From Streptomyces cellostaticus (GTDB lineage: Bacteria; Actinomycetota; Actinomycetes; Streptomycetales; Streptomycetaceae): a DNA stretch of 64,000 nt. The position numbers were made by a program, and so were the translations under genes. Where the stretch lies: NCBI RefSeq assembly GCF_001513965.1, contig NZ_KQ948023.1, positions 62,001 through 126,000 of the forward strand. Reading direction: 5' to 3'. Below the pieces are notes generated by a model, which did no database searches, was not told the origin of the DNA, and saw only the letters and a list, made by a program, of their open reading frames with translations. This document shows positions 26,232 to 33,881 of this stretch, one piece after another. Each line of letters opens with the position of its first letter. Within the stretch, counting starts at the first letter, position 1.

Positions 26232-29200
26232 TTGGGTTCCGACTCAGGGGCACGCACAGCTTTCGCCGAGCGCCTCGCGCTGCTGTACAAGGAGGCCGGA
26301 AATCCTCCCCTGAAGAGCGTGTCCGAGGCGGTCGTACGACTGCAACGGGTGGACGAGCGCGGCAGGCCCGTGCGGGTGTCCGCCCAGCGCATCAGCGACT
26401 GGCGACGTGCCAAGAACGTGCCGGCCCAGTTCGCCGCCCTCGCGGCCGTCCTGCAGATCCTGATCCCCGAGGCGCGCCGTTCGCGGCCGGTTCCGGTCTC
26501 CGGCGGCCTGTACGACCTCGTGCAGTGGCAGCGTCTGTGGGAGCGTGCGCTGGCCGATCCGGCCGGCGACCGCCCGGCGGTGCCCGCGCAGGAGGACGAC
26601 CGGCAGCCGCCGGCCCAGGCCCCGCCCGTCGCCGGCGGTGTGTGCCCGTACCGGGGGCTGGCTCCGTACCGCGAGGAGGACGCCCGGTGGTTCTTCGGCC
26701 GGGAGCGGAGCACGGATGCCCTGGTCACCCAGTTGCGCGCCGCGGAGAAGACGGGCGGGCTGATCATGCTGGTCGGCGCCTCGGGCGCGGGCAAGTCGTC
26801 GCTGCTCAACGCCGGCCTGGTGCCCGCGGTGCAGGACGGTGCACTCGGGGACGGGAACAGCCGGCCGAGCGCCGTGCTCCAGCTGGTGCCGGGCGTCGAT
26901 CCGCTCGGCGAGCTGACCCGCCGTATCCCGGAACTCGCCTCGCTCGCCGCCGACGCGCGGGGCGCCGAGGAGGAGGCGGCGCAGAACCCGGCGGCGCCGG
27001 GGGCCGACGCCGCGCACTTCGCCCACGGCGTGCGGGAGGCCGTTGCGGCATGGGCGCTGCGGGAGGCTTCCCCGGACGAGCGCCCGGCCGGGCAACCGCC
27101 CCGCGAGGAGGCCGCGGACACCGGCCTCGCGGGCATCGGGGCACCGTCGGCCACCGATCCGGCCGCCGTCCCCTCCCCGACCGCCCGGCCGGTCCTCATC
27201 GTGGACCAGTTCGAGGAGACCTTCACCCTCTGCGCCGACGAGGCGGACCGGCGCACCTTCCTCCAGTTCCTGCACGCGGCCTGCACGCCGCCCGCAGACG
27301 GGGGCGGTCCCGCCCCGGTGCTGGTGGTCCTCGGCATCCGCGCCGACTTCTACGAGCAGTGCCTGCGCTATCCCGAGCTGGCCGACGCGCTGCAGCACCG
27401 GCACATGGTGCTCGGGCCGCTGACCACGGCGGAGCTGCGCGAGGCGGTGACCGGCCCCGCCAAGGCCGTGGGCCTGGAGCTGGAACCGGGGCTTGCCGAG
27501 CTGATCGTGCGGGAGGTGAGCGCAGACGGCCCGCGCGGGACGCATGACGCCGGAGTGCTGCCGCTCCTCTCCCACGCCCTGCTCGCCACCTGGCAGCGCC
27601 GGAAGGCGGGCCGGCTGACCCTGGCGGGCTACCGCGCGGCGGGCGGCATCCAGGGCGCGGTGGCGGCGACCGCCGAGCGCGCCTGGTCCAGCCTCGACCC
27701 CGCCGCCCGCGCGGCCGCCCGGCTGCTCCTGCTGCGCCTGGTCCGGCTGGGCGAGGACACCCAGACCACGCGCCGGCGGGGCACCCGGCGCCAGCTGGCG
27801 CAGGAGTCGGCGGACCCCGGCAAGACCGAGGAGTCCTTGGAAGCCCTGGTGCGCGCCCGTCTGGTGACCCTCGACGCGGAGACCGTGGAGATCACCCACG
27901 AGGCGCTGCTGCACGCCTGGCCCCGGCTGCGCCACTGGATCGACGACAACCGCAACGACCATCTGCTGCGCCAGCGGCTGGAGGAGGACGGCCGGGCCTG
28001 GGAGGCCTCGGACCGGGACAGCTCGCTCCTGTACCGCGGCTCCCGCCTCGAACAGGCCCGCGGCTGGGCGAAGTCGGCGGGGGACATCTATCTGACCCGC
28101 AGTGCGGTGCAGTTCCTGGCCGCCTCGGTCCGGCTGCGCAAGCGCACGGTCCTGATCAGCCGCGCCGCGGTGACGGCTCTGGTCGTGCTCGCCGTACTGG
28201 CCGCCGGTTCGGCCGTGATCGCATGGCAGCAGCGGGACGACGCCGTGTTCGAACAGGTGCTCGCGGAGGCGGACCGGGCCCAGCACACGGATCCGTCACT
28301 GGCCGCCCAGCTCGACCTGGTGGCCCACGATCTGCGCCCGCACGACCAGGGGGCGTACAGCCGTCTGATCTCGATCGTCAACGCGCCGCTGGCCACCCCG
28401 CTGCTCGGCCACACCGGCGCCGTCTACCTCACGTCCTTCAGCCCCGACGGCAAGACCCTGGCCACGGCCAGCTACGACCGGACCGTCCGGCTGTGGAACG
28501 TGGCCGACCGCAGCCACCCGAGACCGCTGGGCAAGCCCCTCACCGGCCACACGAGCTGGGTGAGCAGCGCGGTCTTCAGCCCGGACGGACACACCCTGGC
28601 CAGCGCCGGCGACGACGGCACGATCCGGCTGTGGGACGTGACCGACCCCGCGCACCCCTCCCGGCTCGGCTCGCCGCTGACCGGCCACAAGGGCACGATC
28701 TACCTGGTCGCCTTCAGCCCGGACGGGCGCACGCTGGCCTCCGCGAGCGAGGACCGCACCGTGCGCCTGTGGGACGTGGCCGACCCGCACAGGCCCAAGC
28801 CGCTCGGCGTGCTGGGCGGCCACACCGCCGCGGTGCGCTGCGTCGCGTTCAGCCCCGACGGGCGCACCCTCGCGGCCGGCAGCGACGACGACACCATCCG
28901 GCTGTGGAACACCGCCGACCCGCGCCACCCCGAGCCCCTGCGCACGGTGCTGACCGGCCACACGGACATCGTGCACTCGGTGGCCTTCAGCCCCGACGGG
29001 CGCACCCTCGCCAGCGGCAGCGCGGACGACACCATCCGCCTGTGGAACACCGCCGACCCGGCGCACGCGGCCTCGATCGGCTCGCCGCTGACCGGACACA
29101 CCGGCCCGGTCTGGTCCGTGGCCTTCAGCCCCGACGGCGGCCGGCTCGCAGCCGCCAGCGCGGACAGCACGGCCAGCCTGTGGAACGTCGCCGATCCCCT

Positions 29201-30374
29201 GTCCCCCTCCCAGGTCGGCGAGCCGCTGGTGGGCAGCAGCGGCGAGATGTTCGCCCTGGGGTTCAGCCCCGACGGGCGCACCCTCGCCACCGGCAGCGGT
29301 GACAGCAAGGTCCGTCTGTGGTCGGTCCCGACGTCGGACATGATCGGCCGCAGCGGAGCGTTCCGGCCGGACGGCAAGGTGCTCGCCACGGCCGCGCGCG
29401 ACGGCAGGGTCCGGCTGTGGAACGTGGCGGCGCCCGAACGGCCCGTGGCGCTGGGCAAGCCGTTCATGGGCACGGACGGCGGCCACCGTTCGATGATGTT
29501 CTCCCCCGACGGCCGTACCCTCGCCGTGCTGAACGGGACAGGGACGCTGTACCTGTGGAACGTCACCGTCCCGTCCCGTCCCGTCCCCGCCGGGCCCCCC
29601 GTCGCCCTGCGCACCCGCTTCGCGGGCTTCCACACGCTGGCGTACAGCCCGGACGGCCACACCATGGCCACCGCCTACCAGGACCGCACCATCCAGCTGT
29701 GGAACGTCACCGACCCCTCCCGTGCCGTCCCGCTCGGCAAGCCGCTCACCGGGCACCGGGGCTACGTCAACGCCCTGGTCTTCAGCCGGGACGGGCACAC
29801 CCTGGCCAGCGGCAGCGCGGACCGCACCATCCGGCTGTGGAACGTGACCGACCCCCGCCACGTCACCCTGCGCGAGCAGCCGCTCACCGGGCACTCCGGC
29901 CCCGTCAACGCCCTCGCCTACAGCCCCGACGGCCGCACCCTGGCCAGCGGCAGCGACGACGACACCGTACGGCTCTGGAACGTCACCGACCCCCGGGCGA
30001 CGACCGCGCTCGGCGCCCCCCTGACCGGCCACACCGAGGCGGTCACCTCGCTGACCTTCACCACGGACGGCCAGGCCCTGGCCAGCGGCGGGGACGACAC
30101 CACGGTCCGGCTCTGGAACGTCACCCACCCTTCGTCGGCCAAACCCATCGGCCAGTCGATGAGCCCCTACGCCAAGACGGGCAACTTCCTGTCCTTCAGC
30201 CCCAACAGCCGTGTGCTCGGGGTGTCGAGCGGCGCGGACACGGTCCGGCTGTGGCGTCTGAACGCCGACGAGGCCATCCGGCACATCTGCGCGGTCACCA
30301 ACGGCGTACTGACCCCGCAGAAGTGGCACGAGTACCTGACCCGCCTGTCGTACGACCCCCCGTGCCCCCGCTGA
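26232..30374 (+). CDS. HTH-nSTAND NTPase with two WD40 propellers
   Basis: This is a 1380-aa signalling ATPase. Residues 8-78 resemble a helix-turn-helix region (RVSAQRISDWRRAKNVPAQF). The nSTAND module begins near 137 (CPYRGLAPYREEDARWFFGR), with Walker A G182-S189 and Walker B ending at Asp325 (VLIVDQFEE). A transmembrane helix lies near 638-664. Fourteen WD40 units (about 724-1345) suggest two seven-bladed propellers. STAND proteins act as switches that oligomerise when a sensor domain binds its trigger; the trigger here is unknown. The start seems to be TTG at 26232, preceded by GGGGTGGGACC. It is monocistronic and ends at an intrinsic terminator. Confidence 0.92.
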   Translation: MGSDSGARTAFAERLALLYKEAGNPPLKSVSEAVVRLQRVDERGRPVRVSAQRISDWRRAKNVPAQFAALAAVLQILIPEARRSRPVPVSGGLYDLVQWQRLWERALADPAGDRPAVPAQEDDRQPPAQAPPVAGGVCPYRGLAPYREEDARWFFGRERSTDALVTQLRAAEKTGGLIMLVGASGAGKSSLLNAGLVPAVQDGALGDGNSRPSAVLQLVPGVDPLGELTRRIPELASLAADARGAEEEAAQNPAAPGADAAHFAHGVREAVAAWALREASPDERPAGQPPREEAADTGLAGIGAPSATDPAAVPSPTARPVLIVDQFEETFTLCADEADRRTFLQFLHAACTPPADGGGPAPVLVVLGIRADFYEQCLRYPELADALQHRHMVLGPLTTAELREAVTGPAKAVGLELEPGLAELIVREVSADGPRGTHDAGVLPLLSHALLATWQRRKAGRLTLAGYRAAGGIQGAVAATAERAWSSLDPAARAAARLLLLRLVRLGEDTQTTRRRGTRRQLAQESADPGKTEESLEALVRARLVTLDAETVEITHEALLHAWPRLRHWIDDNRNDHLLRQRLEEDGRAWEASDRDSSLLYRGSRLEQARGWAKSAGDIYLTRSAVQFLAASVRLRKRTVLISRAAVTALVVLAVLAAGSAVIAWQQRDDAVFEQVLAEADRAQHTDPSLAAQLDLVAHDLRPHDQGAYSRLISIVNAPLATPLLGHTGAVYLTSFSPDGKTLATASYDRTVRLWNVADRSHPRPLGKPLTGHTSWVSSAVFSPDGHTLASAGDDGTIRLWDVTDPAHPSRLGSPLTGHKGTIYLVAFSPDGRTLASASEDRTVRLWDVADPHRPKPLGVLGGHTAAVRCVAFSPDGRTLAAGSDDDTIRLWNTADPRHPEPLRTVLTGHTDIVHSVAFSPDGRTLASGSADDTIRLWNTADPAHAASIGSPLTGHTGPVWSVAFSPDGGRLAAASADSTASLWNVADPLSPSQVGEPLVGSSGEMFALGFSPDGRTLATGSGDSKVRLWSVPTSDMIGRSGAFRPDGKVLATAARDGRVRLWNVAAPERPVALGKPFMGTDGGHRSMMFSPDGRTLAVLNGTGTLYLWNVTVPSRPVPAGPPVALRTRFAGFHTLAYSPDGHTMATAYQDRTIQLWNVTDPSRAVPLGKPLTGHRGYVNALVFSRDGHTLASGSADRTIRLWNVTDPRHVTLREQPLTGHSGPVNALAYSPDGRTLASGSDDDTVRLWNVTDPRATTALGAPLTGHTEAVTSLTFTTDGQALASGGDDTTVRLWNVTHPSSAKPIGQSMSPYAKTGNFLSFSPNSRVLGVSSGADTVRLWRLNADEAIRHICAVTNGVLTPQKWHEYLTRLSYDPPCPR
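28404..30268 (+). repeat. Fourteen WD40-encoding repeats inside the nSTAND gene
   Basis: Units of about 130-140 bp each encode GH-x(n)-FSPDG-x-TLAS-x-DxTIRLWN. Repeats 4, 5, 11 and 12 are the most alike. Repeats 7 to 10 and 14 lack the GH dipeptide or diverge. Confidence 0.85.
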
Positions 30375-30455
30375 CCGATCAAGATCAGCCAACTACCCAG
30401 CCGGACTGTGCTGTTGCCTCCCCCAGACCCCACAACCTTGTTACCCTTGGCCATA

Positions 30456-30501
30456 GCCCGATCGCTGGTGCATCCCCCGTCGCCAGCGGTCGGGCCTTTT
30501 T
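30456..30501 (+). terminator. Intrinsic terminator of the nSTAND-WD40 gene
   Basis: A 13-bp stem (30456-30468 with 30483-30495, one G-T pair) is followed directly by CTTTTTT, an unusually classical terminator for this genome. Confidence 0.9.
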
Positions 30502-30557
30502 TCGTGTCGTGAAGCGGAATCCCTGCATGCGTTCGCACCCGGACACATGCACGCAAA

Positions 30558-30586
30558 AGACCCCCGGTCCAAGTGGGCCGAGGGTC
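30558..30586 (-). terminator. Original terminator of tRNA-Ile, displaced by the AICE
   Basis: AGACCCCCGGTCC pairs imperfectly with GGGCCGAGGGTCT. It lies 9 bp outside the left att repeat, where the tRNA-Ile terminator would be before integration. On the minus strand it is followed by TTTTG. Confidence 0.65.
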
Positions 30587-30594
30587 TTCGTTCT

Positions 30595-30638
30595 GTGGGG
30601 CTAACAGGATTTGAACCTGTGGCCTCATCCTTATCAGG
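30595..30638. repeat. attL: 44-bp direct repeat, tRNA-Ile 3' half
   Basis: This 44-bp sequence is identical to 40478-40521. It covers the anticodon-loop-to-acceptor half of tRNA-Ile and was the chromosomal 3' end before integration. It is not a functional tRNA by itself. Confidence 0.95.
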
Positions 30639-30724
30639 TCGATCACGGCCCTCCGAGGACTGGAGGAATCCGAGCCTCACGACGGTCTATCGACCGCTGG
30701 GGGCCGCGCTCGTCCGGTCTTGTT

Positions 30725-30754
30725 CGCCGCTGTTGGTGTCAGCGGCTGGTGTCA
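30725..30754. promoter_or_regulatory. Left arm-type repeat, probable integrase/excisionase sites
   Basis: CGCCGCTGTTGGTGTCA at 30725-30741 is identical to 40409-40425 at the other end. A second CTGGTGTCA follows at 30746-30754, giving two TGGTGTCA units 13 bp apart, the same spacing as on the right. Tyrosine integrases bind such arm sites; that role is inferred. Confidence 0.75.
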
Positions 30755-31009
30755 GACATCAACGACGGGCTTGACACGCGGCCGTGGGAGGTACGTCGCG
30801 ATCATCTGCACAGCAATCAGAACGATCACTGCGACCACCAGCCACGTAGCCTGGCGCAGAACACCGGTCATCGTGTCGCCGTTGATCACGCAGGCCAGCA
30901 CGACGGCCATAGCGATCACGGGTTCCTTGCCACTGTCAGTGGCTCGTGCGAGAGTACGAAACAGGTGGTGGTCCGGCAGCGGAGCGCCACCGAGAGCCGG
31001 GAAGGGCAT
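30752..31009 (-). CDS. Small membrane protein at the left end of the AICE
   Basis: This 85-aa protein starts with PFPALGGAPLPDHHLFRTLARATDS and has two hydrophobic stretches (about 31-43 and 54-72) before a short basic tail. The ATG at 31009 is preceded by an excellent GGAGG site. Its stop codon lies within the left arm repeat. I associate similar proteins with other Streptomyces integrative elements but know no function. Confidence 0.75.
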   Translation of the reverse strand: MPFPALGGAPLPDHHLFRTLARATDSGKEPVIAMAVVLACVINGDTMTGVLRQATWLVVAVIVLIAVQMIATYLPRPRVKPVVDV

Positions 31010-31200
31010 AAGTCCTCCAGGGTCGAAGTTGGGGCGCGCCTGATTTCCTTCGCCAAGGGTGGGCGCGCCCTTCCTGTTACCTGGACAAGCTACGGCACGG
31101 CACTGACAGATGTGACGCCCGCAGAGTGCAGCAACTCGACCTGGGCTTTTGTCAGTTGGGATCGCTCTGTGGAAGCCCCTGTGGAGACTGGTCCATTTTC

Positions 31201-31286
31201 TGTGGACAGGGGGGTGTCTACGCAGCGTGAGCCATCCACACCCCCCTGCACGTTGCGTGACTAGTTTCCACAAGGCCTGTGGATAA
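31201..31286. promoter_or_regulatory. Inverted repeat and DnaA-box-like sites in the AICE
   Basis: CAGGGGGGTGT (31207-31217) pairs with 31238-31248. TGTGGATAA at 31278-31286 is a perfect DnaA box; TGTGGACAG at 31201-31209 and TTTCCACAA at 31265-31273 are near matches. This could be part of an origin or host-factor site for the element. Confidence 0.5.
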
Positions 31287-31338
31287 CTCTGCGTAGTGAC
31301 TTGGAACACACCCCTTCCTGCACCCACCACCCTCCCCA

Positions 31339-31490
31339 GCTCCCATCCCGTCCGCCGTCGACCCACACACCGTGGAGCGGACGTGGTTCAGGGGCGTCAA
31401 GGTGGAGCGCGCCACTGTACGAACGACCTTGACGCCCCTGGGCCGCGTCTGCTCGGCTCTGCCTGGGTCGACGGTGGACGGGATGGGAGC
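31339..31490. repeat. 152-bp imperfect palindrome in non-coding AICE DNA
   Basis: Outer arms of 27 bp (31339-31365 with 31464-31490, one mismatch) and inner perfect 15-bp arms (31389-31403 with 31426-31440) share the same centre near 31414.5. The segment between the arms is partly palindromic too. The whole 31010-31782 stretch has no convincing gene; apparent frames on both strands here mirror each other because of the palindrome. From 31640 to 31740 it is a very GC-rich patch of GAGCG/GCAGCG motifs. Candidate roles are replication origin, transfer site (clt) or structured RNA. Confidence 0.8.
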
Positions 31491-31782
31491 CCCCGCGCAC
31501 GCCACAATGGACCCGCGGGCGGAAACGGCGCCCCCTCCTCCCGGTGCCGGCCGATCCCCCGCCGGAGGCATGGTCTTGACCGTGGTCGCGCTGTGCGGTG
31601 ATCGACTCATGGCCTCCGGCCCTATCCACAGTGGGCGCGCGTCGGCGCAGCGTGCGCGGAGCGGGCCGGAGGCAGGAGCGCAGCGCGCAGCGGAGCCGGG
31701 AAGCGCGCCCGGCGGAGCGGAGCGCAGCCGGGGCTTGATGAGGTAGAGAAACCTGTAACAGGTCCCGGGTCCCGGTCGAAAA

Positions 31783-31887
31783 TCACTTGCCGAGTAGCGG
31801 TGTCAGCTCACGGTCGTCACGCATTCGGATGTGCGGCGCCTCGTCGCGCGAAGCGTCCGTGATGCGCGCCGCGTAGGCCTCGCTCAT
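31783..31887 (-). CDS. 34-aa small protein in the AICE
   Basis: The ATG at 31887 has the strong ribosome site GAAGGAGGAG. The peptide (SEAYAARITDASRDEAPHIR...) is charged and without hydrophobic segment. It lies 43 bp downstream of the YdcF-like gene, in the same operon. A longer frame from 32013 is possible but would overlap that gene. Confidence 0.5.
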   Translation of the reverse strand: MSEAYAARITDASRDEAPHIRMRDDRELTPLLGK

Positions 31888-31930
31888 CGCCGCTCCTCCT
31901 TCATACCGGCTGAGCCATGCAACAGCGTCA

Positions 31931-32596
31931 TCAGGCAGAGTGCTGGTCCGTGGCGAGAAGTCGGCTGGTGAAACCCTCGCGGCATAGCCGCTCGTACGCC
32001 TCCAACACGTCATCCGGTACGGGCTGGCTGATCATGTACCCCTGCTCCGGGTAGATCAGGAGTCGCTGAAGTGCCCCCACCAGCATGTCAATGACCAACC
32101 GGGCGTCCTGGATGGAGTCCGCGTACTCCTCCAACGTCATCGGAGTGGACGCGCTGACGATCTCGACTTCGGGCCACAGCTTGCGCGCCGTGGCGTAGGC
32201 GCGCTTCTCCTCGTACGGCTTGCTGATGAGGAGCACGGAGGAGACCTCCACTCCGGCCGCCTCAAGCACGGCTCTGGAAAGGCGGATGTTCTCGCCGGTA
32301 TTGCGGGCGTTGGGTTCTACGAGTACGGCTGAGCTGGGAACACCGAGTTCGAGAGCTCGTTCGCGGTAGTGGACAGCTTCACCGCGAGGCATGCGTTCCC
32401 GCGTCGTAGGGCTGGTGGCTCCCGTGAACACAAGCAGGGGAGCCATGCCGCGCTTGTACAGGTCGACGGCCGTATCGGCCACACCCAGGTCATGGCTACC
32501 CAACCCGATCGCGACTGAGCACGGCCGCAAGGCATGGCCCATCTGATGGTAGTCCCACAGTCGCCGTGCGTCGGTCCATGCCTGAGTGGAGATCAT
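31931..32596 (-). CDS. YdcF/DUF218-family protein
   Basis: This 221-aa protein has the DUF218 (YdcF/ElyC/SanA) core: an early AIGLGSHD loop, FTGATSPTTRERMPRGEA, VEPNARNTGENI with the signature Asn and Glu, and LLISKPYEEKRAYA. The membrane helix common in cellular YdcF proteins is missing, so it is probably cytoplasmic. YdcF-like proteins recur in AICEs beside the GntR regulator, with no proven role. Its ATG overlaps the GntR stop by one base (TAATG), so they are coupled. Confidence 0.9.
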   Translation of the reverse strand: MISTQAWTDARRLWDYHQMGHALRPCSVAIGLGSHDLGVADTAVDLYKRGMAPLLVFTGATSPTTRERMPRGEAVHYRERALELGVPSSAVLVEPNARNTGENIRLSRAVLEAAGVEVSSVLLISKPYEEKRAYATARKLWPEVEIVSASTPMTLEEYADSIQDARLVIDMLVGALQRLLIYPEQGYMISQPVPDDVLEAYERLCREGFTSRLLATDQHSA

Positions 32597-33387
32597 TACT
32601 GCCCCTTCTCGCCCTTCGCCGAGTCCGGCACCTTGAAGTCGTATTCCCAGGCGAAGCGCGAAGCCGCGTGCACACCAATGGCGAACTCCACCACTGTGCC
32701 AGAGGCCGTGTACGTCGTCCGGTGCAGCTCGACAACAGGTTCGCCCGGCGGCAACTGCAAGAGCTTCACTTCGTCGGCCGTGGCCGCCCTGGCGAAGATC
32801 TCCTCTTTCATGTGGTCGATCTCGTATCCCGCGTCGTACAGCACGCGGAATCCGCCGCCGCGACCGGCGGGCCCCGGCGTCGGGTCCACCAGTCGTGTGC
32901 CCTCGACGTGTTCGGGCCGGTAGTAGCTGGTGAGGGTGTGGGTCGGCTGATCGCCTTCCTTAACCAGCCGCGCTCGTGCGTACACCTCCGCCCCCTCGTG
33001 CAGACCGTGCGCAGCGGCGACCGCGGGCGGGGCTTCCACGCGGCTGACGGTCTGGGTCTGCTCGTTGCGGCGATAGCTGCGACCAGAGGCCACGCGGTCC
33101 GCGATGAAGGCGACCTCGTCGCCATCGCGCCACTTGGCCTTGTCGTACCTGCCGATGCCGAGCCGCTTCAGCGGAACTCGTTGCCGTACGACGGTGCCGT
33201 GCCCGCGGGACGAGGTCACCAGGCCCTCGGCCTCAAGAGCCTTGTATGCCTGGTGGACGGTGGACTTGGAGCCCTCGCCTGCCGCAACAAGCTCCCTGAT
33301 CTGCGGAAGCTGCTGGCCAGGCGCATACTCACCCCTCTTGATCTGCTCAGCCAGCTTGTCGGCCAGCTCCCGCCACTTCGGCGTCAT
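32596..33387 (-). CDS. GntR/HutC-family transcription regulator (KorSA-like)
   Basis: This 263-aa protein has an N-terminal winged helix (about 1-75; PGQQLPQIRELVAAGEGSKSTVHQAYKALEAEG) and a C-terminal UTRA domain (about 95-255). In pSAM2 the homologue KorSA represses transfer genes. The ATG at 33387 has GAGGAG upstream; the frame is open far upstream but the winged helix begins here. Three palindromic operators lie between it and the divergent transfer operon, so it probably represses both directions. Confidence 0.93.
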   Translation of the reverse strand: MTPKWRELADKLAEQIKRGEYAPGQQLPQIRELVAAGEGSKSTVHQAYKALEAEGLVTSSRGHGTVVRQRVPLKRLGIGRYDKAKWRDGDEVAFIADRVASGRSYRRNEQTQTVSRVEAPPAVAAAHGLHEGAEVYARARLVKEGDQPTHTLTSYYRPEHVEGTRLVDPTPGPAGRGGGFRVLYDAGYEIDHMKEEIFARAATADEVKLLQLPPGEPVVELHRTTYTASGTVVEFAIGVHAASRFAWEYDFKVPDSAKGEKGQ

Positions 33388-33420
33388 CTCACGACTCCTC
33401 TCGATGAGACAAGTCAAGCA

Positions 33421-33493
33421 CAGTCCCAGGACTGTTGACAGTCCCAGGACTGCGTGCCACAGTCTCCTTAAGCCGCTCGCAGTCCTAGGACAG
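33421..33493. promoter_or_regulatory. Three palindromic operators of the AICE regulator
   Basis: CAGTCCCAGGACTG occurs at 33421-33434 and 33439-33452, exactly 18 bp apart. CAGTCCTAGGACAG at 33480-33493 is a third, slightly diverged copy. Each has AGTCC/GGACT half-sites. They sit in the divergent promoter region of the GntR gene. Confidence 0.85.
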
Positions 33494-33549
33494 CGAGTCT
33501 GGAGGGCCTTCTTTGGGCTGCTCCAAAGCATCGACTCAAGGAGTGCTTC

Positions 33550-33879
33550 ATGCCGTCCTTCAAGATCGACACGTCGACCGCCGTGGTGTTCGTCGCGACC
33601 ACGCCGGAACCGAAGATGGTCAACAAGAAGACCGGTGAGCGGGCCGTGGACCGGGAGACCAACGCGAGCCTCTCGACCGTGGGCCTGCTGGTCTCGGACG
33701 AGGGAGAGGGCAACCTCTACCAGGTGACCGTGCCGGAGACCGGCCTTCCCGAGGGGCTTCAGCCGGGTATGCCGGTCAAGGTCATCGGCCTGAAGGCGCG
33801 TGACTGGGAGAACGAGTTCAACGGCCAGAAGCGGCACGGGATCTCGTTCCGCGCGGTCGCGATCACCCCGGCGGCCTGA
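33550..33879 (+). CDS. SCO3933-family element regulatory protein
   Basis: This 109-aa beta-rich-looking protein starts with PSFKIDTSTAVVFVATTPEPK and is the conserved first gene of the transfer operon in many Streptomyces AICEs. The family name includes regulatory, but no mechanism is established to my knowledge. The ATG at 33550 has CAAGGAGTG upstream. Only two bases separate its stop from the TraSA gene. Confidence 0.88.
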   Translation: MPSFKIDTSTAVVFVATTPEPKMVNKKTGERAVDRETNASLSTVGLLVSDEGEGNLYQVTVPETGLPEGLQPGMPVKVIGLKARDWENEFNGQKRHGISFRAVAITPAA

Positions 33880-33881
33880 CC

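Noticed and set aside
28404-30268. Regular repeats of about 135 bp resembling a satellite or CRISPR-like array
   Set aside because: They are WD40-coding repeats in a continuous frame with conserved protein motifs; spacing and sequence vary as expected for blades.
30595-30638. Second tRNA-Ile at the left end of the AICE
   Set aside because: Only the 3' half is present; the D-arm and 5' acceptor strand are missing.
31372-31746. 124-codon plus-strand frame in the AICE gap, and a 130-codon frame opposite it
   Set aside because: Both frames read similar peptides (GVKVxR...TLTPL) only because the DNA is palindromic. Neither has a good ribosome site.
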